Source of the DNA: Anaerolineales bacterium
GTDB lineage: Bacteria; Chloroflexota; Anaerolineae; Anaerolineales; Villigracilaceae
Assembly: GCA_025938055.1 (NCBI GenBank)
Contig: JAICQC010000187.1
Location: forward strand, 1 to 8,762
DNA length: 8,762 nucleotides
Reading direction: 5' to 3'
The first letter of the stretch is position 1. The number at the start of each line of letters is the position of its first letter. The position numbers were made by a program, and so were the translations under genes. Shown here piece by piece: positions 1-6,225 of the stretch. The notes beneath the pieces were generated by a model. That model saw only the letters and a list, made by a program, of their open reading frames with translations. It was not told the origin of the DNA and did no database searches.

Positions 1-979
1 CCCATGCCGCGACCGCGCCCAGCACACTCAGGACTCTCAAGAGAGATGAACTGGTACCTGCATCCACGACGGATCGAATGATCAATGCAATCAGCCCCAC
101 GACCAACCCCAGGGCGATCGTGAAGCCAACAGCTCTGAACGCGACGCCCAATATGTCCCCCAGCAGGATCGTAAGTTCAGTGGGGTCGAAAAAGATCAGA
201 CTGGCGGCAGCCAATAAGCCCGTCAGGATCGCGGCGGAAATTCTCGAAGGCAAGACCGCCGCGATTGCAAACGCAAACGCGGGAAGGATGGCTAACAGGA
301 TCAACTGCGCGCCGTCATACCCGAGCGCGGAGCCGAGCAGCGCGAGTACCCCGCCAATACCGAATGCATCGAGGAAACGATTCTCCGTTGTCGATTCCAT
401 CAATAGTGCGGCAAGCCATCCAAAGGACAAGCCTGCCAGCAGGCTGAGGATCGCATCGGTTGGAGAACCGAATGCACCGAAGACCACAAACGGACCGACG
501 CCAAACGCGGCAAGCAAGAATGCAAACGCAATGTTGCCTGATTTCGAATCGATCTTTGTCCCGCGTATCCTCATAAAAATAAGAGCTGCAACGAGGGTGA
601 TCAGAATCTGTAAAACGGACCCCAGCTGGTCGTTGTTGGGACCGAGCAGCCGCAGCAACAGTCCGGGGAAAGCCATCAGCGAGGCGGCGAACCATCCCGC
701 ATACACGGGCTTGAAGCGGATATCGGTTGTGAAACGCCATAGGGCAGTGATAATACCGCTCAGGAAGATTCCCTGCACAGCCGGCCCCATCAGCCCCGCC
801 CACTCGAGATACGCCTGGCTGCCGGAGGCAATAGCAGTCTGTTCCGTCGTCCATAGGACCAGGTGGTAAATCAGCAGGCAGACCGGCATCAGCAGGGCAA
901 GCAGCAAGAATAGGACCACCGTGCCAGCAGAACGATTTCGTGGTTCGGGCGAAGCGATTGGTATATCGGTATCAGTCAT
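1..979 (-). CDS. Polytopic membrane protein of unknown function, 3' end missing
   Basis: Reading the minus strand from the ATG at 979 gives 326 uninterrupted codons that run off the left edge. The N-terminus starts MTDTDIPIASPEPRNRS and is hydrophilic. After it comes a long series of hydrophobic stretches, approximately at residues 20-42, 64-82, 92-112, 120-138, 150-170, 173-194, 203-219, 225-243, 247-263, 268-302 and from 312 on, so about ten or more membrane helices. Short polar loops separate them (for example RIRGTKIDSKSGN at 137-149). I recognise no family and see no catalytic motif. It lies 38 bp downstream of the YczE-like gene in the same direction and probably shares its transcript. 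No strong Shine-Dalgarno precedes the ATG, so the exact start is less certain than the frame. The frame is supported by its membrane-protein composition; the plus-strand open frame across the same bases has no protein-like character. Confidence 0.75.
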   Translation of the reverse strand, partial: MTDTDIPIASPEPRNRSAGTVVLFLLLALLMPVCLLIYHLVLWTTEQTAIASGSQAYLEWAGLMGPAVQGIFLSGIITALWRFTTDIRFKPVYAGWFAASLMAFPGLLLRLLGPNNDQLGSVLQILITLVAALIFMRIRGTKIDSKSGNIAFAFLLAAFGVGPFVVFGAFGSPTDAILSLLAGLSFGWLAALLMESTTENRFLDAFGIGGVLALLGSALGYDGAQLILLAILPAFAFAIAAVLPSRISAAILTGLLAAASLIFFDPTELTILLGDILGVAFRAVGFTIALGLVVGLIALIIRSVVDAGTSSSLLRVLSVLGAVAAW

Positions 980-1017
980 ACAGTTCTATTATCTTTGAGG
1001 TACTCCAAAGTTCCTTC

Positions 1018-1656
1018 CTAGTCTGCGGCGGCTTCGACCATATCCGGTTTGTGCGGCTGTACCTTGAACAACCTGAACGCCCACTGTACAGACGGTCCGA
1101 TCAGCAGCGCAAAGACGACCGTTCCGAACCCGAGCGGACCCCCCAATAACCATCCGATTAACACAACGAGGATCTCGATCGCCCCGCGTGCCACGCGGAT
1201 GCTGACTCCCGTCGTGCGGTGGATTGCCAGCATCAAGCTATCACGCGGACCCGCCCCGGCATCCACGCCGATGTAGACTGCAGTGGCGATTCCCTGGATC
1301 AGGACACCCAGCAGGATCATTCCGCCCTGCAAAGCCAAATTATCGGTCGGCGTGGGAATCAGATCCAAAAACAAGTTCAGCCATGGACCGATGCTCAGAA
1401 TATTGCCCAGCGTGCCCCAGCCCACCTGTTCGCGCATAAGGAGTGCGAGAATGAGCACAAAGAAGCCCATATATACGGTCATCGTACCGATCTTGATGCC
1501 CAGGATGTTTGCAAGCGCGACCTCCAGCACAACCCATGTGCCGGTGCCGAGGTTCGCGCGCACGCTCAACGCGATTGCGAGTCCATACAATAGAAAGCCC
1601 ATTTGAATAACGATAAAATCTCTAATGAACGTATTCCAACGGATAGATTTAAGCAT
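1018..1656 (-). CDS. YczE/YyaS/YitT-family integral membrane protein
   Basis: The 212-residue protein has about six hydrophobic segments (roughly residues 13-31, 41-54, 59-75, 111-131, 157-172, 176-195). It carries the family hallmarks: an N-terminal LSVRANLGTGTWVVLE stretch (30-45), a central DAGAGPRDSLMLAI (132-145) and a C-terminal GWLLGGPLGFGTVVFALLIGP (168-188). These match my knowledge of the COG2364 'membrane protein YczE' group, whose substrate is not established; Bacillus YczE has been linked to production of a secondary metabolite. The start is fixed by a strong AAAGGAGA on the minus strand at 1668-1661, five bases from the ATG. The gene is followed closely by another membrane protein. 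Its leader is the cloverleaf element at 1670-1779, so expression may depend on RNA structure. Family assignment is secure; function is unknown. Confidence 0.88.
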   Translation of the reverse strand: MLKSIRWNTFIRDFIVIQMGFLLYGLAIALSVRANLGTGTWVVLEVALANILGIKIGTMTVYMGFFVLILALLMREQVGWGTLGNILSIGPWLNLFLDLIPTPTDNLALQGGMILLGVLIQGIATAVYIGVDAGAGPRDSLMLAIHRTTGVSIRVARGAIEILVVLIGWLLGGPLGFGTVVFALLIGPSVQWAFRLFKVQPHKPDMVEAAAD

Positions 1657-1669
1657 TTAATCTCCTTTA

Positions 1670-1779
1670 TCGCGCTGAGCGGAGGGCAGCGATCTCCTGC
1701 CCGCAGTCGAAGCGCAGTTTGCAGGTAATGCACCCTTCGACTGCGCGACAGAAGTACACTGTCGTTCCGCTCAGGGCGA
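1670..1779. repeat. Cloverleaf-like nested inverted-repeat element (REP/MITE-like)
   Basis: Four stems nest without overlap. The outer stem CTGAGCGGA (1675-1683) pairs with TCCGCTCAG (1766-1774), and extends to 1671/1778 with one mismatch. Inside it sit three hairpins end to end: GGGCAG/CTGCCC (1684-1689/1697-1702, 7-nt loop), GCAGTCGAAG/CTTCGACTGC (1703-1712/1735-1744, 22-nt loop with an inner TGCA/TGCA pair at 1720-1732), and CGACAG/CTGTCG (1746-1751/1759-1764, 7-nt loop). The element sits between divergent genes, and its left edge is one base from the Shine-Dalgarno of the YczE-like gene. Words such as CCCTTCGACTGCGC and GCTCAGGGCGA resemble dispersed palindromes I associate with environmental bacterial genomes, but copy number cannot be judged from one window. 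The stems are seen directly; a mobile origin is inference. Confidence 0.72.
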
Positions 1780-1780
1780 G

Positions 1781-1789
1781 ATAATATCA
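1781..1789 (-). promoter_or_regulatory. Candidate extended -10 promoter for the YczE-like gene
   Basis: Read on the minus strand, 1789-1781 is TGATATTAT, an extended -10 (TGn plus TATTAT, five of six matches to TATAAT). A start about seven bases on would fall near 1774, exactly where the outer stem of the cloverleaf element begins. The leader would then be that element plus the Shine-Dalgarno. No convincing -35 is visible, which extended -10 promoters tolerate. Prediction only. Confidence 0.4.
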
Positions 1790-1793
1790 CCTA

Positions 1794-1802
1794 TGATACA
1801 CT
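1794..1802 (+). promoter_or_regulatory. Candidate extended -10, leaderless start of the GNAT gene
   Basis: TGATACACT ends six bases before the ATG at 1809. There is no Shine-Dalgarno in front of that ATG, so a leaderless mRNA starting at or next to the A of ATG is the simplest reading. The motif lies back to back with the minus-strand extended -10 at 1789-1781, four bases apart, so the two promoters could not easily be occupied together. TATGAT at 1792-1797 is an alternative -10 that would give a leader of about five bases. Confidence 0.35.
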
Positions 1803-1808
1803 CACGCC

Positions 1809-2261
1809 ATGCCGCAGATTATCGAAACCCGCCGCGACAACTTCACCATCAGCACCGATCCTAATCGTCTCAACCACGACGCCATTGCCGAAATGCTCAA
1901 ACATGCCTACTGGGCAAAGGGACGCTCCCGCGAGCGCCTCGACCGCGCTCTTGCCAACTCGCTTGTCTTCGGCATCTATGATGACGACAGGCAGATCGGT
2001 CTGGCGCGCGTTATCAGCGACTACGCGGTTTTTGCCTATCTGTGCGACGTGTTTATCCATGAGGACTACCGCGCGCATGGTCTCGGCAAATGGCTGATGG
2101 AGACCATTCATAAGCATCCCGACCTGCAAGGCTTGCGCCGCTGGACCCTGGTCACGCGCGATGCCCACGGGCTCTACCGTCAGTTTGGCTGGGGACCACT
2201 CGACAACCCGGAAAACTGGATGGAAATGCTGGTCCGCAATCCCGGCGAGGAACCCCGCTGA
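1809..2261 (+). CDS. GNAT-family N-acetyltransferase
   Basis: The 150-residue protein has the length and layout of a single-domain GCN5-related acetyltransferase, which moves acetyl from acetyl-CoA to an amine. The acetyl-CoA binding motif A is clear at about 79-97: CDVFIHEDYRAHGLGKWLM, with the R-x-x-G-x-G pyrophosphate loop at R88-G93. The preceding strand, QIGLARVISDYAVFAYLCD (62-80), and the C-terminal HGLYRQFGW (120-128), where the aromatic/Gly-rich turn closes the fold, are also typical. The N-terminal FTISTDPNRLNHDAIAEML with YWAKGRSRE is characteristic of a common uncharacterised GNAT subgroup. The substrate cannot be told from sequence. The stop overlaps the next start (TGATG), so translation is probably coupled to the rRNA methyltransferase. 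No Shine-Dalgarno precedes the start, consistent with a leaderless transcript. Confidence 0.88.
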   Translation: MPQIIETRRDNFTISTDPNRLNHDAIAEMLKHAYWAKGRSRERLDRALANSLVFGIYDDDRQIGLARVISDYAVFAYLCDVFIHEDYRAHGLGKWLMETIHKHPDLQGLRRWTLVTRDAHGLYRQFGWGPLDNPENWMEMLVRNPGEEPR

Positions 2262-3448
2262 TGCCCTCGATTCGACTGAAGCCAGGGCGTGAAAAGTCGT
2301 TATACCGTCGCCATCCATGGATCTTTTCCGGCGCGATCCAGATCGTGGAGGGAAAGCCAAGCCCCGGTGCGACCGTGGACGTGCTCTCGTCCAAAGGAGA
2401 ATTCCTCGCCTGCGCCGCCTACTCGCCTGCCTCTCAGATCCGAGCGCGCGCCTGGACGTTCGAGGAGGAGCCCATCGACCGCGAATTCTTCCGCAACCGG
2501 ATTCGCTCGGCGATCGATGCTCGACATTCGCTGCTTGACCCGGGCGCCACCGACTCGCTGCGATTGGTCTATGCCGAATCGGATTCCATCCCGGGCTTGA
2601 TCGTTGACCGGTATAAAGATACGCTGGTGATGCAGTGTCTCACCGCAGGTTCTGAATTCTGGAAGGAGACACTTGCCGATCTCTTACTTGAAGAAACGGA
2701 ACTTTCCACGATTTATGAACGCTCGGATGCCGATGTCCGCGAACTGGAAGGGCTTGAGCCCAAAACAGGACTCTTGCGCGGTACTCTTTCTTCTTTGGTC
2801 TTTCCGATCACCGAACACAACCTGAAATTCAACATAAACCTCCAGAGCGGACACAAAACAGGCTCTTACCTCGACCAGCGCGCGAATCGTCTGCGCGTGC
2901 GCGAGCTTGCAAAAGACAAAGACGTGCTGGACTGCTTCTGCTACACCGGCGGCTTCACTGTCAATGCCCTTGCTGGCGGAGCAAAATCTGTCACTGCAAT
3001 CGACTCCTCAGGAGATGCGCTCAAACTTGCAGGAGAGAATATCGCTTTAAATGACCTGCCTGCTGAAAGAGCAAACCTGATCGAAGGCGATGTCTTCCAG
3101 CTTCTGCGCCGGTTCCGGGACGAGGGGCACTCGTTCGATACGATCATTCTCGACCCACCGAAGTTCGCTCCCACTGCCGCGCAAGCCGAACGAGCCGCAC
3201 GCGGATACAAGGATATCAATCTGCTGGCATTCAAACTGCTGCGTCCCGCCGGAATGCTGGTCACCTTCTCCTGCTCTGGCGGAGTCGATGCGGATCTATT
3301 CCAAAAGATCGTCGCGGGCGCAGCCCTGGATGCCCGCGTCGAGGCGCAGATCGTCGAGCGCCTGTCACAGGGGCCGGACCATCCCGTCTCCCTGCACTTT
3401 CCCGAAGGAGCCTATCTCAAAGGATTGGTTTGTTACAAGCCGGGATAG
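2261..3448 (+). CDS. rlmI: 23S rRNA (cytosine-C5)-methyltransferase, RlmI family
   Basis: The protein has 395 residues, almost the same as E. coli RlmI (about 396), which methylates C1962 of 23S rRNA with S-adenosylmethionine. An N-terminal PUA-like RNA-binding domain (about 1-80, with RRHPWIFSGAI at 16-26) is followed by the linker domain containing RLVYAESDSIPGLIVDRY (101-118) and SGHKTGSYLDQRANR (196-210). The Rossmann methyltransferase domain shows motif I VLDCFCYTGGF (222-232), the acidic ID at the end of the next strand (247-248), the DPPK motif (298-301) and RGYKDIN (314-320). FSCSG (336-340) carries the cysteine, C338, expected to act as nucleophile in this family. The start overlaps the GNAT stop by one base, and a GAGGAA about eight bases upstream can serve as Shine-Dalgarno. 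Family assignment is very secure; the exact target base is inferred by homology. Confidence 0.94.
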   Translation: MPSIRLKPGREKSLYRRHPWIFSGAIQIVEGKPSPGATVDVLSSKGEFLACAAYSPASQIRARAWTFEEEPIDREFFRNRIRSAIDARHSLLDPGATDSLRLVYAESDSIPGLIVDRYKDTLVMQCLTAGSEFWKETLADLLLEETELSTIYERSDADVRELEGLEPKTGLLRGTLSSLVFPITEHNLKFNINLQSGHKTGSYLDQRANRLRVRELAKDKDVLDCFCYTGGFTVNALAGGAKSVTAIDSSGDALKLAGENIALNDLPAERANLIEGDVFQLLRRFRDEGHSFDTIILDPPKFAPTAAQAERAARGYKDINLLAFKLLRPAGMLVTFSCSGGVDADLFQKIVAGAALDARVEAQIVERLSQGPDHPVSLHFPEGAYLKGLVCYKPG

Positions 3449-3459
3449 TGCCGTGTTCT

Positions 3460-3468
3460 TGATATAAT
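3460..3468 (+). promoter_or_regulatory. Extended -10 promoter of the sigma-factor gene (probably leaderless)
   Basis: TGATATAAT is a perfect extended -10 (TGn plus TATAAT). It lies in the 27-bp gap after the methyltransferase gene and ends seven bases before the ATG at 3476. Transcription would start at about that ATG, and no Shine-Dalgarno is present there. The hexamer overlaps the upstream in-frame ATG at 3467, which argues that 3467 is not used as a start. No clear -35 is seen. Confidence 0.5.
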
Positions 3469-3475
3469 GCCTTCG

Positions 3476-4138
3476 ATGTCAGACACGCGTACGAATGAAA
3501 AGTGGTTGCACGATTTGAACACAAGCGGGGAAATGCAGGACGCCGCCCTAACAGACCTGCGGGATCTTTTATTGCGCGCCACGCTGTATTTTTTTAACCG
3601 GAATCAAAGCGATATTGCGGGAATGGACCGCCACCAGATCTTGCAATGCGCAGAGGATTGCGCGCAGGAAGCCCTGATGGCGGTCATGAACCATCTTTCT
3701 GATTTCCGGGGCGAGAGCAATTTCACCACCTGGGTATACAAATTTGCTATAAACATTTCCCTGATGACCACGCGCCGGGAGCGCTGGAAGGGAAAGTCCC
3801 TGAATCAGTTGACCTCCTTCGACAACCATACGCTGATCGAACGGTCGCTGCAGGACAGGTCATCCGGTGGGCTTCCTGATCAATCTGCCATCCAGAGCGA
3901 GGTCAGCGATACGATCCGGGCAGTGATCGAACACGAGCTCACCGATAGACAGCGCGACGTGTTCATTATGATGGTCTTCAACGAGGTTCCTATGGATGAA
4001 GTTGTGCTGCGGTTGGGCACAAATCGAAATGCCATTTATAAGATGCTGCACGATGCGCGCCACAAGCTGAAGCGCAGATTGCAGGCACATGGCTTTGAAA
4101 TCGGCGAGATTCTTGCACTTTTCATGGAACAAAGGTAA
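3476..4138 (+). CDS. RNA polymerase sigma factor, sigma-70 family, ECF type
   Basis: The protein is 220 residues from the ATG at 3476 (three more from an upstream ATG at 3467). Region sigma-2 is recognisable at about residues 60-105: a DCAQEALMAV helix, then FRGESNFTTWVYKFAINISLMTTRR, which is the classic 2.3-2.4 promoter-melting and -10 recognition stretch. Region sigma-4 at about 155-203 reads LTDRQRDVFIMMVFNEVPMDEVVLRLGTNRNAIYKMLHDARHKLKRRL, a helix-turn-helix for -35 binding. No sigma-3 region separates the two, as in ECF sigmas. I chose 3476 because TATAAT covers the 3467 ATG. The next gene, 41 bp on, encodes a small HxxxCxxC protein, fitting a sigma/anti-sigma pair. The linker between the domains (about 108-150) is longer than in minimal ECFs. 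The ECF subgroup and the regulon are unknown. Confidence 0.9.
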   Translation: MSDTRTNEKWLHDLNTSGEMQDAALTDLRDLLLRATLYFFNRNQSDIAGMDRHQILQCAEDCAQEALMAVMNHLSDFRGESNFTTWVYKFAINISLMTTRRERWKGKSLNQLTSFDNHTLIERSLQDRSSGGLPDQSAIQSEVSDTIRAVIEHELTDRQRDVFIMMVFNEVPMDEVVLRLGTNRNAIYKMLHDARHKLKRRLQAHGFEIGEILALFMEQR

Positions 4139-4179
4139 GACTCCGGCAGGTTTTTGCAACAAATGATTGAGGAGCATTG

Positions 4180-4452
4180 ATGAAACATCATCGCTTTGCG
4201 AAATGGTTACGAAATATCTACGAGACCCAAGAGGAGGAGATTTCCTGTACGGAGTGTTTTGATCTTGTATCCGGCTTCGTGGAGCTGGAGGCGGCTGGTC
4301 AGGACGCTGCAGCCCGGATGCCCCAGCTAAAGCAGCACCTGGAGCAGTGCCCCGCCTGCCGTGATGAATACGAGACCCTGCGGGATCTGCGGCGGCTCGA
4401 GGACGAAGGTGGGCTGCCTTCTGTGGATGACCTGCGGAATTCGCTTCCATAG
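4180..4452 (+). CDS. Small soluble zinc-finger protein, probable anti-sigma factor
   Basis: The 90-residue protein has a C23-T-E-C26 pair in SCTECFDLV and, after a helix, H53-L-E-Q-C57-P-A-C60, the HxxxCxxC motif that defines ZAS-type anti-sigma factors. In that family the metal site helps clamp the sigma factor and can respond to thiol oxidation. There is no membrane segment: the remainder is charged and helical (DEYETLRDLRRLEDE, 62-76), so it acts in the cytoplasm. The start is the ATG at 4180, with GAGGAG five bases upstream at 4169-4174; a TTG one codon before is less likely. It directly follows the ECF sigma gene and is followed by a strong terminator, so the two form a transcription unit. 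Whether it inhibits or assists the sigma factor cannot be read from sequence. Confidence 0.8.
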   Translation: MKHHRFAKWLRNIYETQEEEISCTECFDLVSGFVELEAAGQDAAARMPQLKQHLEQCPACRDEYETLRDLRRLEDEGGLPSVDDLRNSLP

Positions 4453-4471
4453 CTTTATCTGCCGCGTACCT

Positions 4472-4509
4472 AAAACCAGCGCCTCCATTTCCTGGAGGCG
4501 CTGGTTTTT
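4472..4509 (+). terminator. Strong intrinsic terminator after the sigma/anti-sigma pair
   Basis: Left arm AAAACCAGCGCCTCC (4472-4486) pairs perfectly with GGAGGCGCTGGTTTT (4494-4508) across a 7-base loop, and the T-run continues (TTTTTGTTT). It starts 20 bases after the anti-sigma stop codon. The A-run on the left arm means it could also stop minus-strand transcription. Confidence 0.9.
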
Positions 4510-4514
4510 GTTTG

Positions 4515-4549
4515 GTAAGAGTGGTCACTTATCTGCAACTAATAAACAG
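4515..4549 (+). repeat. Post-terminator repeat, copy 1 (GTAAGA-N13-TGCAACTAATAAACAG)
   Basis: This stretch matches 7036-7070 without gaps at GTAAGA, TGCAACTAATA and CAG (22 of 35 bases identical overall). In both copies GTAAGA begins 11 bases after the GC part of a terminator stem. TAATAA could serve as a -10, or TGCAAC as an ECF-type -35, but neither is demonstrated. Confidence 0.45.
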
Positions 4550-4732
4550 GAAAAAGATTCATTGGCTGTGCAACCTGACCTATGATGGAAGGAGGTCAAC
4601 AGCAAAGATATTTTGTTATCTAAAGATAATGGGGGAGGGTGCCCGCTCACTTTCCCAGACATGCATCTCTGGGCTCCCTATTGACCTGGTGTGCTATTTT
4701 CTTGCCGCTTGTCCCGCTAATCCGTTGACTTT
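4550..4732 (+). other. Non-coding stretch rich in small inverted repeats
   Basis: No convincing gene lies between the terminator and the cytochrome gene. Within about 100 bases there are three short stems: TGACCT/AGGTCA (4576-4581/4593-4598), TTATCT/AGATAA (4616-4621/4624-4629) and CCCAGA/TCTGGG (4654-4659/4668-4673). There is also a direct repeat of AAAGATA (4604-4610 and 4622-4628) and an isolated AAGGAGG (4589-4595) with no start codon behind it. This could be a structured leader or small RNA upstream of the cytochrome gene, or operator sites. I recognise no known riboswitch class. Confidence 0.3.
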
Positions 4733-4762
4733 TATATGAATTTGCAGGTTGAAGTTCATATA
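4733..4762. promoter_or_regulatory. Inverted repeat TATATGAA-N14-TTCATATA, candidate operator
   Basis: Two perfect 8-base arms, 4733-4740 and 4755-4762, are separated by 14 bases. The right arm ends 51 bases before the cytochrome start. The centre-to-centre distance of 22 bases is about two helical turns, as expected for a dimeric regulator. Promoter-like TTGACT (4725-4730) and TTGAAG (4749-4754) overlap or adjoin it, but no good matching -10 was found. No cognate regulator is identified. Confidence 0.4.
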
Positions 4763-4813
4763 TGAGGTTAAGTAAATGACGCGGCACTCTGTAGGGTGAA
4801 TTAAGGAGAGCGA

Positions 4814-6184
4814 ATGTATAACCAGAAAATGGTCTACAAAGTGTTGATCCGTTCGGGAGTCCTTCTCCTGATCGTGGTCTTGTTTGGTGCAGCCGTTATG
4901 CAGGCGAATGCCAGCCAGTCCCCGGACTTGATCGCCGAAGGCAAACAGATCTTTCGCTTTGACACCTTCGGGGATGAGGATTTCTGGGGTGGTCAGCTCA
5001 GGCTGCACGATGCCATCCAGGGGGAGCAGTTCGGCGGCGTGGGTCCCGGCGTAAGCCCCGCGACGGCTCTGGCAGTAGGCCTAAAGGTCGATGTGGAGGC
5101 CTTGCCGAAGCCCTTGCAAAATCAGTTACGGAAAGGGCAGGTCGATCTGAATGACCCTGCCGTAACGCTGGCGCTGCTCAAACTGAACGCTGTTGTCGGC
5201 GTCACCGGATTCTTTAATGACAAGGGAAGCCTCGATTCAATTGGTATTCAGTGTGCGTTATGCCATTCTACTGTTGATGATTCTTTCGCGCCCGGAATCG
5301 GCAGGCGTCTGGACGGTTGGGCAAACCGCGACTTGAATGTGGGCGCGATCACTGCTCTCTCACCAGACCTGAGTCCATTCGAGACCCTGCTGGGCGTTGA
5401 CCGCGATACTGTTGTGACCGTGCTGAACAGTTGGGGACCGGGAAAGTTCGATGCCGAGCTGGTTTTGGACGGCAAGGCATTTAACCCTGAGCAGATCACG
5501 AACGGCGTTGTTACTGGCACGAACGTTCCCGGCGCGACGCTGATCCCGCCAGCGTTCGGTCTGGCAGGAGTCAACCTGCACACATGGACAGGCTGGGGTT
5601 CGGTTCCCTACTGGAATGCCTTCGTTGCCAATCTCGAGATGCATGGCAAGGGAAATTTCTATGATCCGCGGCTCAACAACGCCGACCAATTCCCGATCGC
5701 GGCTGCGAACGGGTTCGGGAATATCCAGAATCCCACCGATCTGATCACGTCGAAGCTGCCTGCCCTGCATGCATACCAGCTTTCTCTGCTGGCACCTCTG
5801 CCTCCGGAGGATAGTTTCAATCCGCGGGCTGCAGCGCGCGGGCAAAAACTATTCGAAGGCGAAGCCCAATGTTCGACCTGTCATGTTCCCCCGCTTTTCA
5901 CAGAACCGGGATGGGGCTTACACACACCCGCCGAGATGGGAATCGATTCCTTCCAGGCAGACCGCTCACCCGACCTCATGTATCGCACGGCTCCTCTGAA
6001 GGGATTGTGGACGCATATGAAGGGTGGCTTCTATCACGATGGTCGCTTCGCAACCCTGCTGGACGTTGTGAATCATTACGACACATTGCTGGGTCTGCAA
6101 CTGAGCGACCGTGAAAAATCTGATCTCGTCGAATATCTGAAGTCACTGGGCGATGCTCCCATTACTTCAGGAGATCGCGATTGA
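4814..6184 (+). CDS. Exported dihaem cytochrome c, CCP/MauG superfamily-like
   Basis: The 456-residue protein begins with a signal peptide or N-terminal anchor: KVLIRSG, then LLLIVVLFGAAVM (17-29), with a likely cut near ANAS at 31-34. Two haem-attachment sites are present, C147-A-L-C-H151 and C353-S-T-C-H357, about 206 residues apart. The C-terminal motif around YRTAPLKGLWTHMKGGFYHDGRFATLLDVVNHYD (390-423) is the recurrent end of the cytochrome c peroxidase/MauG superfamily; M402 or a nearby residue could be an axial ligand. The N-terminal part (GKQIFRFDTFGDEDFWGGQLRLHDAI, 43-68) belongs to a conserved dihaem subgroup I recognise but cannot link to a tested reaction. It acts outside the membrane as a peroxidase, oxidase or electron carrier. 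AAGGAGAG (4803-4810) sets the start. It is longer than classical bacterial CCP (about 320-350). The next gene follows after 41 bp and is probably co-transcribed. Confidence 0.87.
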   Translation: MYNQKMVYKVLIRSGVLLLIVVLFGAAVMQANASQSPDLIAEGKQIFRFDTFGDEDFWGGQLRLHDAIQGEQFGGVGPGVSPATALAVGLKVDVEALPKPLQNQLRKGQVDLNDPAVTLALLKLNAVVGVTGFFNDKGSLDSIGIQCALCHSTVDDSFAPGIGRRLDGWANRDLNVGAITALSPDLSPFETLLGVDRDTVVTVLNSWGPGKFDAELVLDGKAFNPEQITNGVVTGTNVPGATLIPPAFGLAGVNLHTWTGWGSVPYWNAFVANLEMHGKGNFYDPRLNNADQFPIAAANGFGNIQNPTDLITSKLPALHAYQLSLLAPLPPEDSFNPRAAARGQKLFEGEAQCSTCHVPPLFTEPGWGLHTPAEMGIDSFQADRSPDLMYRTAPLKGLWTHMKGGFYHDGRFATLLDVVNHYDTLLGLQLSDREKSDLVEYLKSLGDAPITSGDRD

Positions 6185-6225
6185 AAGCGTTCACATATGC
6201 TCTGTTTTTAGCCAAGGAGACACAA

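Noticed and set aside
78..869. 263-codon plus-strand open frame
   Set aside because: Low-complexity, Pro/Ser/Asn/Arg-rich translation with no domain. It is the mirror of the minus-strand membrane protein covering the same bases.
993..1010. Near-palindrome CTTTGAGGTACTCCAAAG between the two minus-strand membrane genes
   Set aside because: Five outer pairs then a mismatch, with no T-run following on the minus strand; too weak to call a terminator or operator.
1791..2360. 189-codon minus-strand open frame over the GNAT gene
   Set aside because: The plus strand encodes a clear GNAT motif here; the antisense translation matches no family.
4512..4739. 75-codon plus-strand open frame between terminator and cytochrome gene
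   Set aside because: Starts inside the terminator T-run, lacks a Shine-Dalgarno, and the translation has no protein-like pattern.
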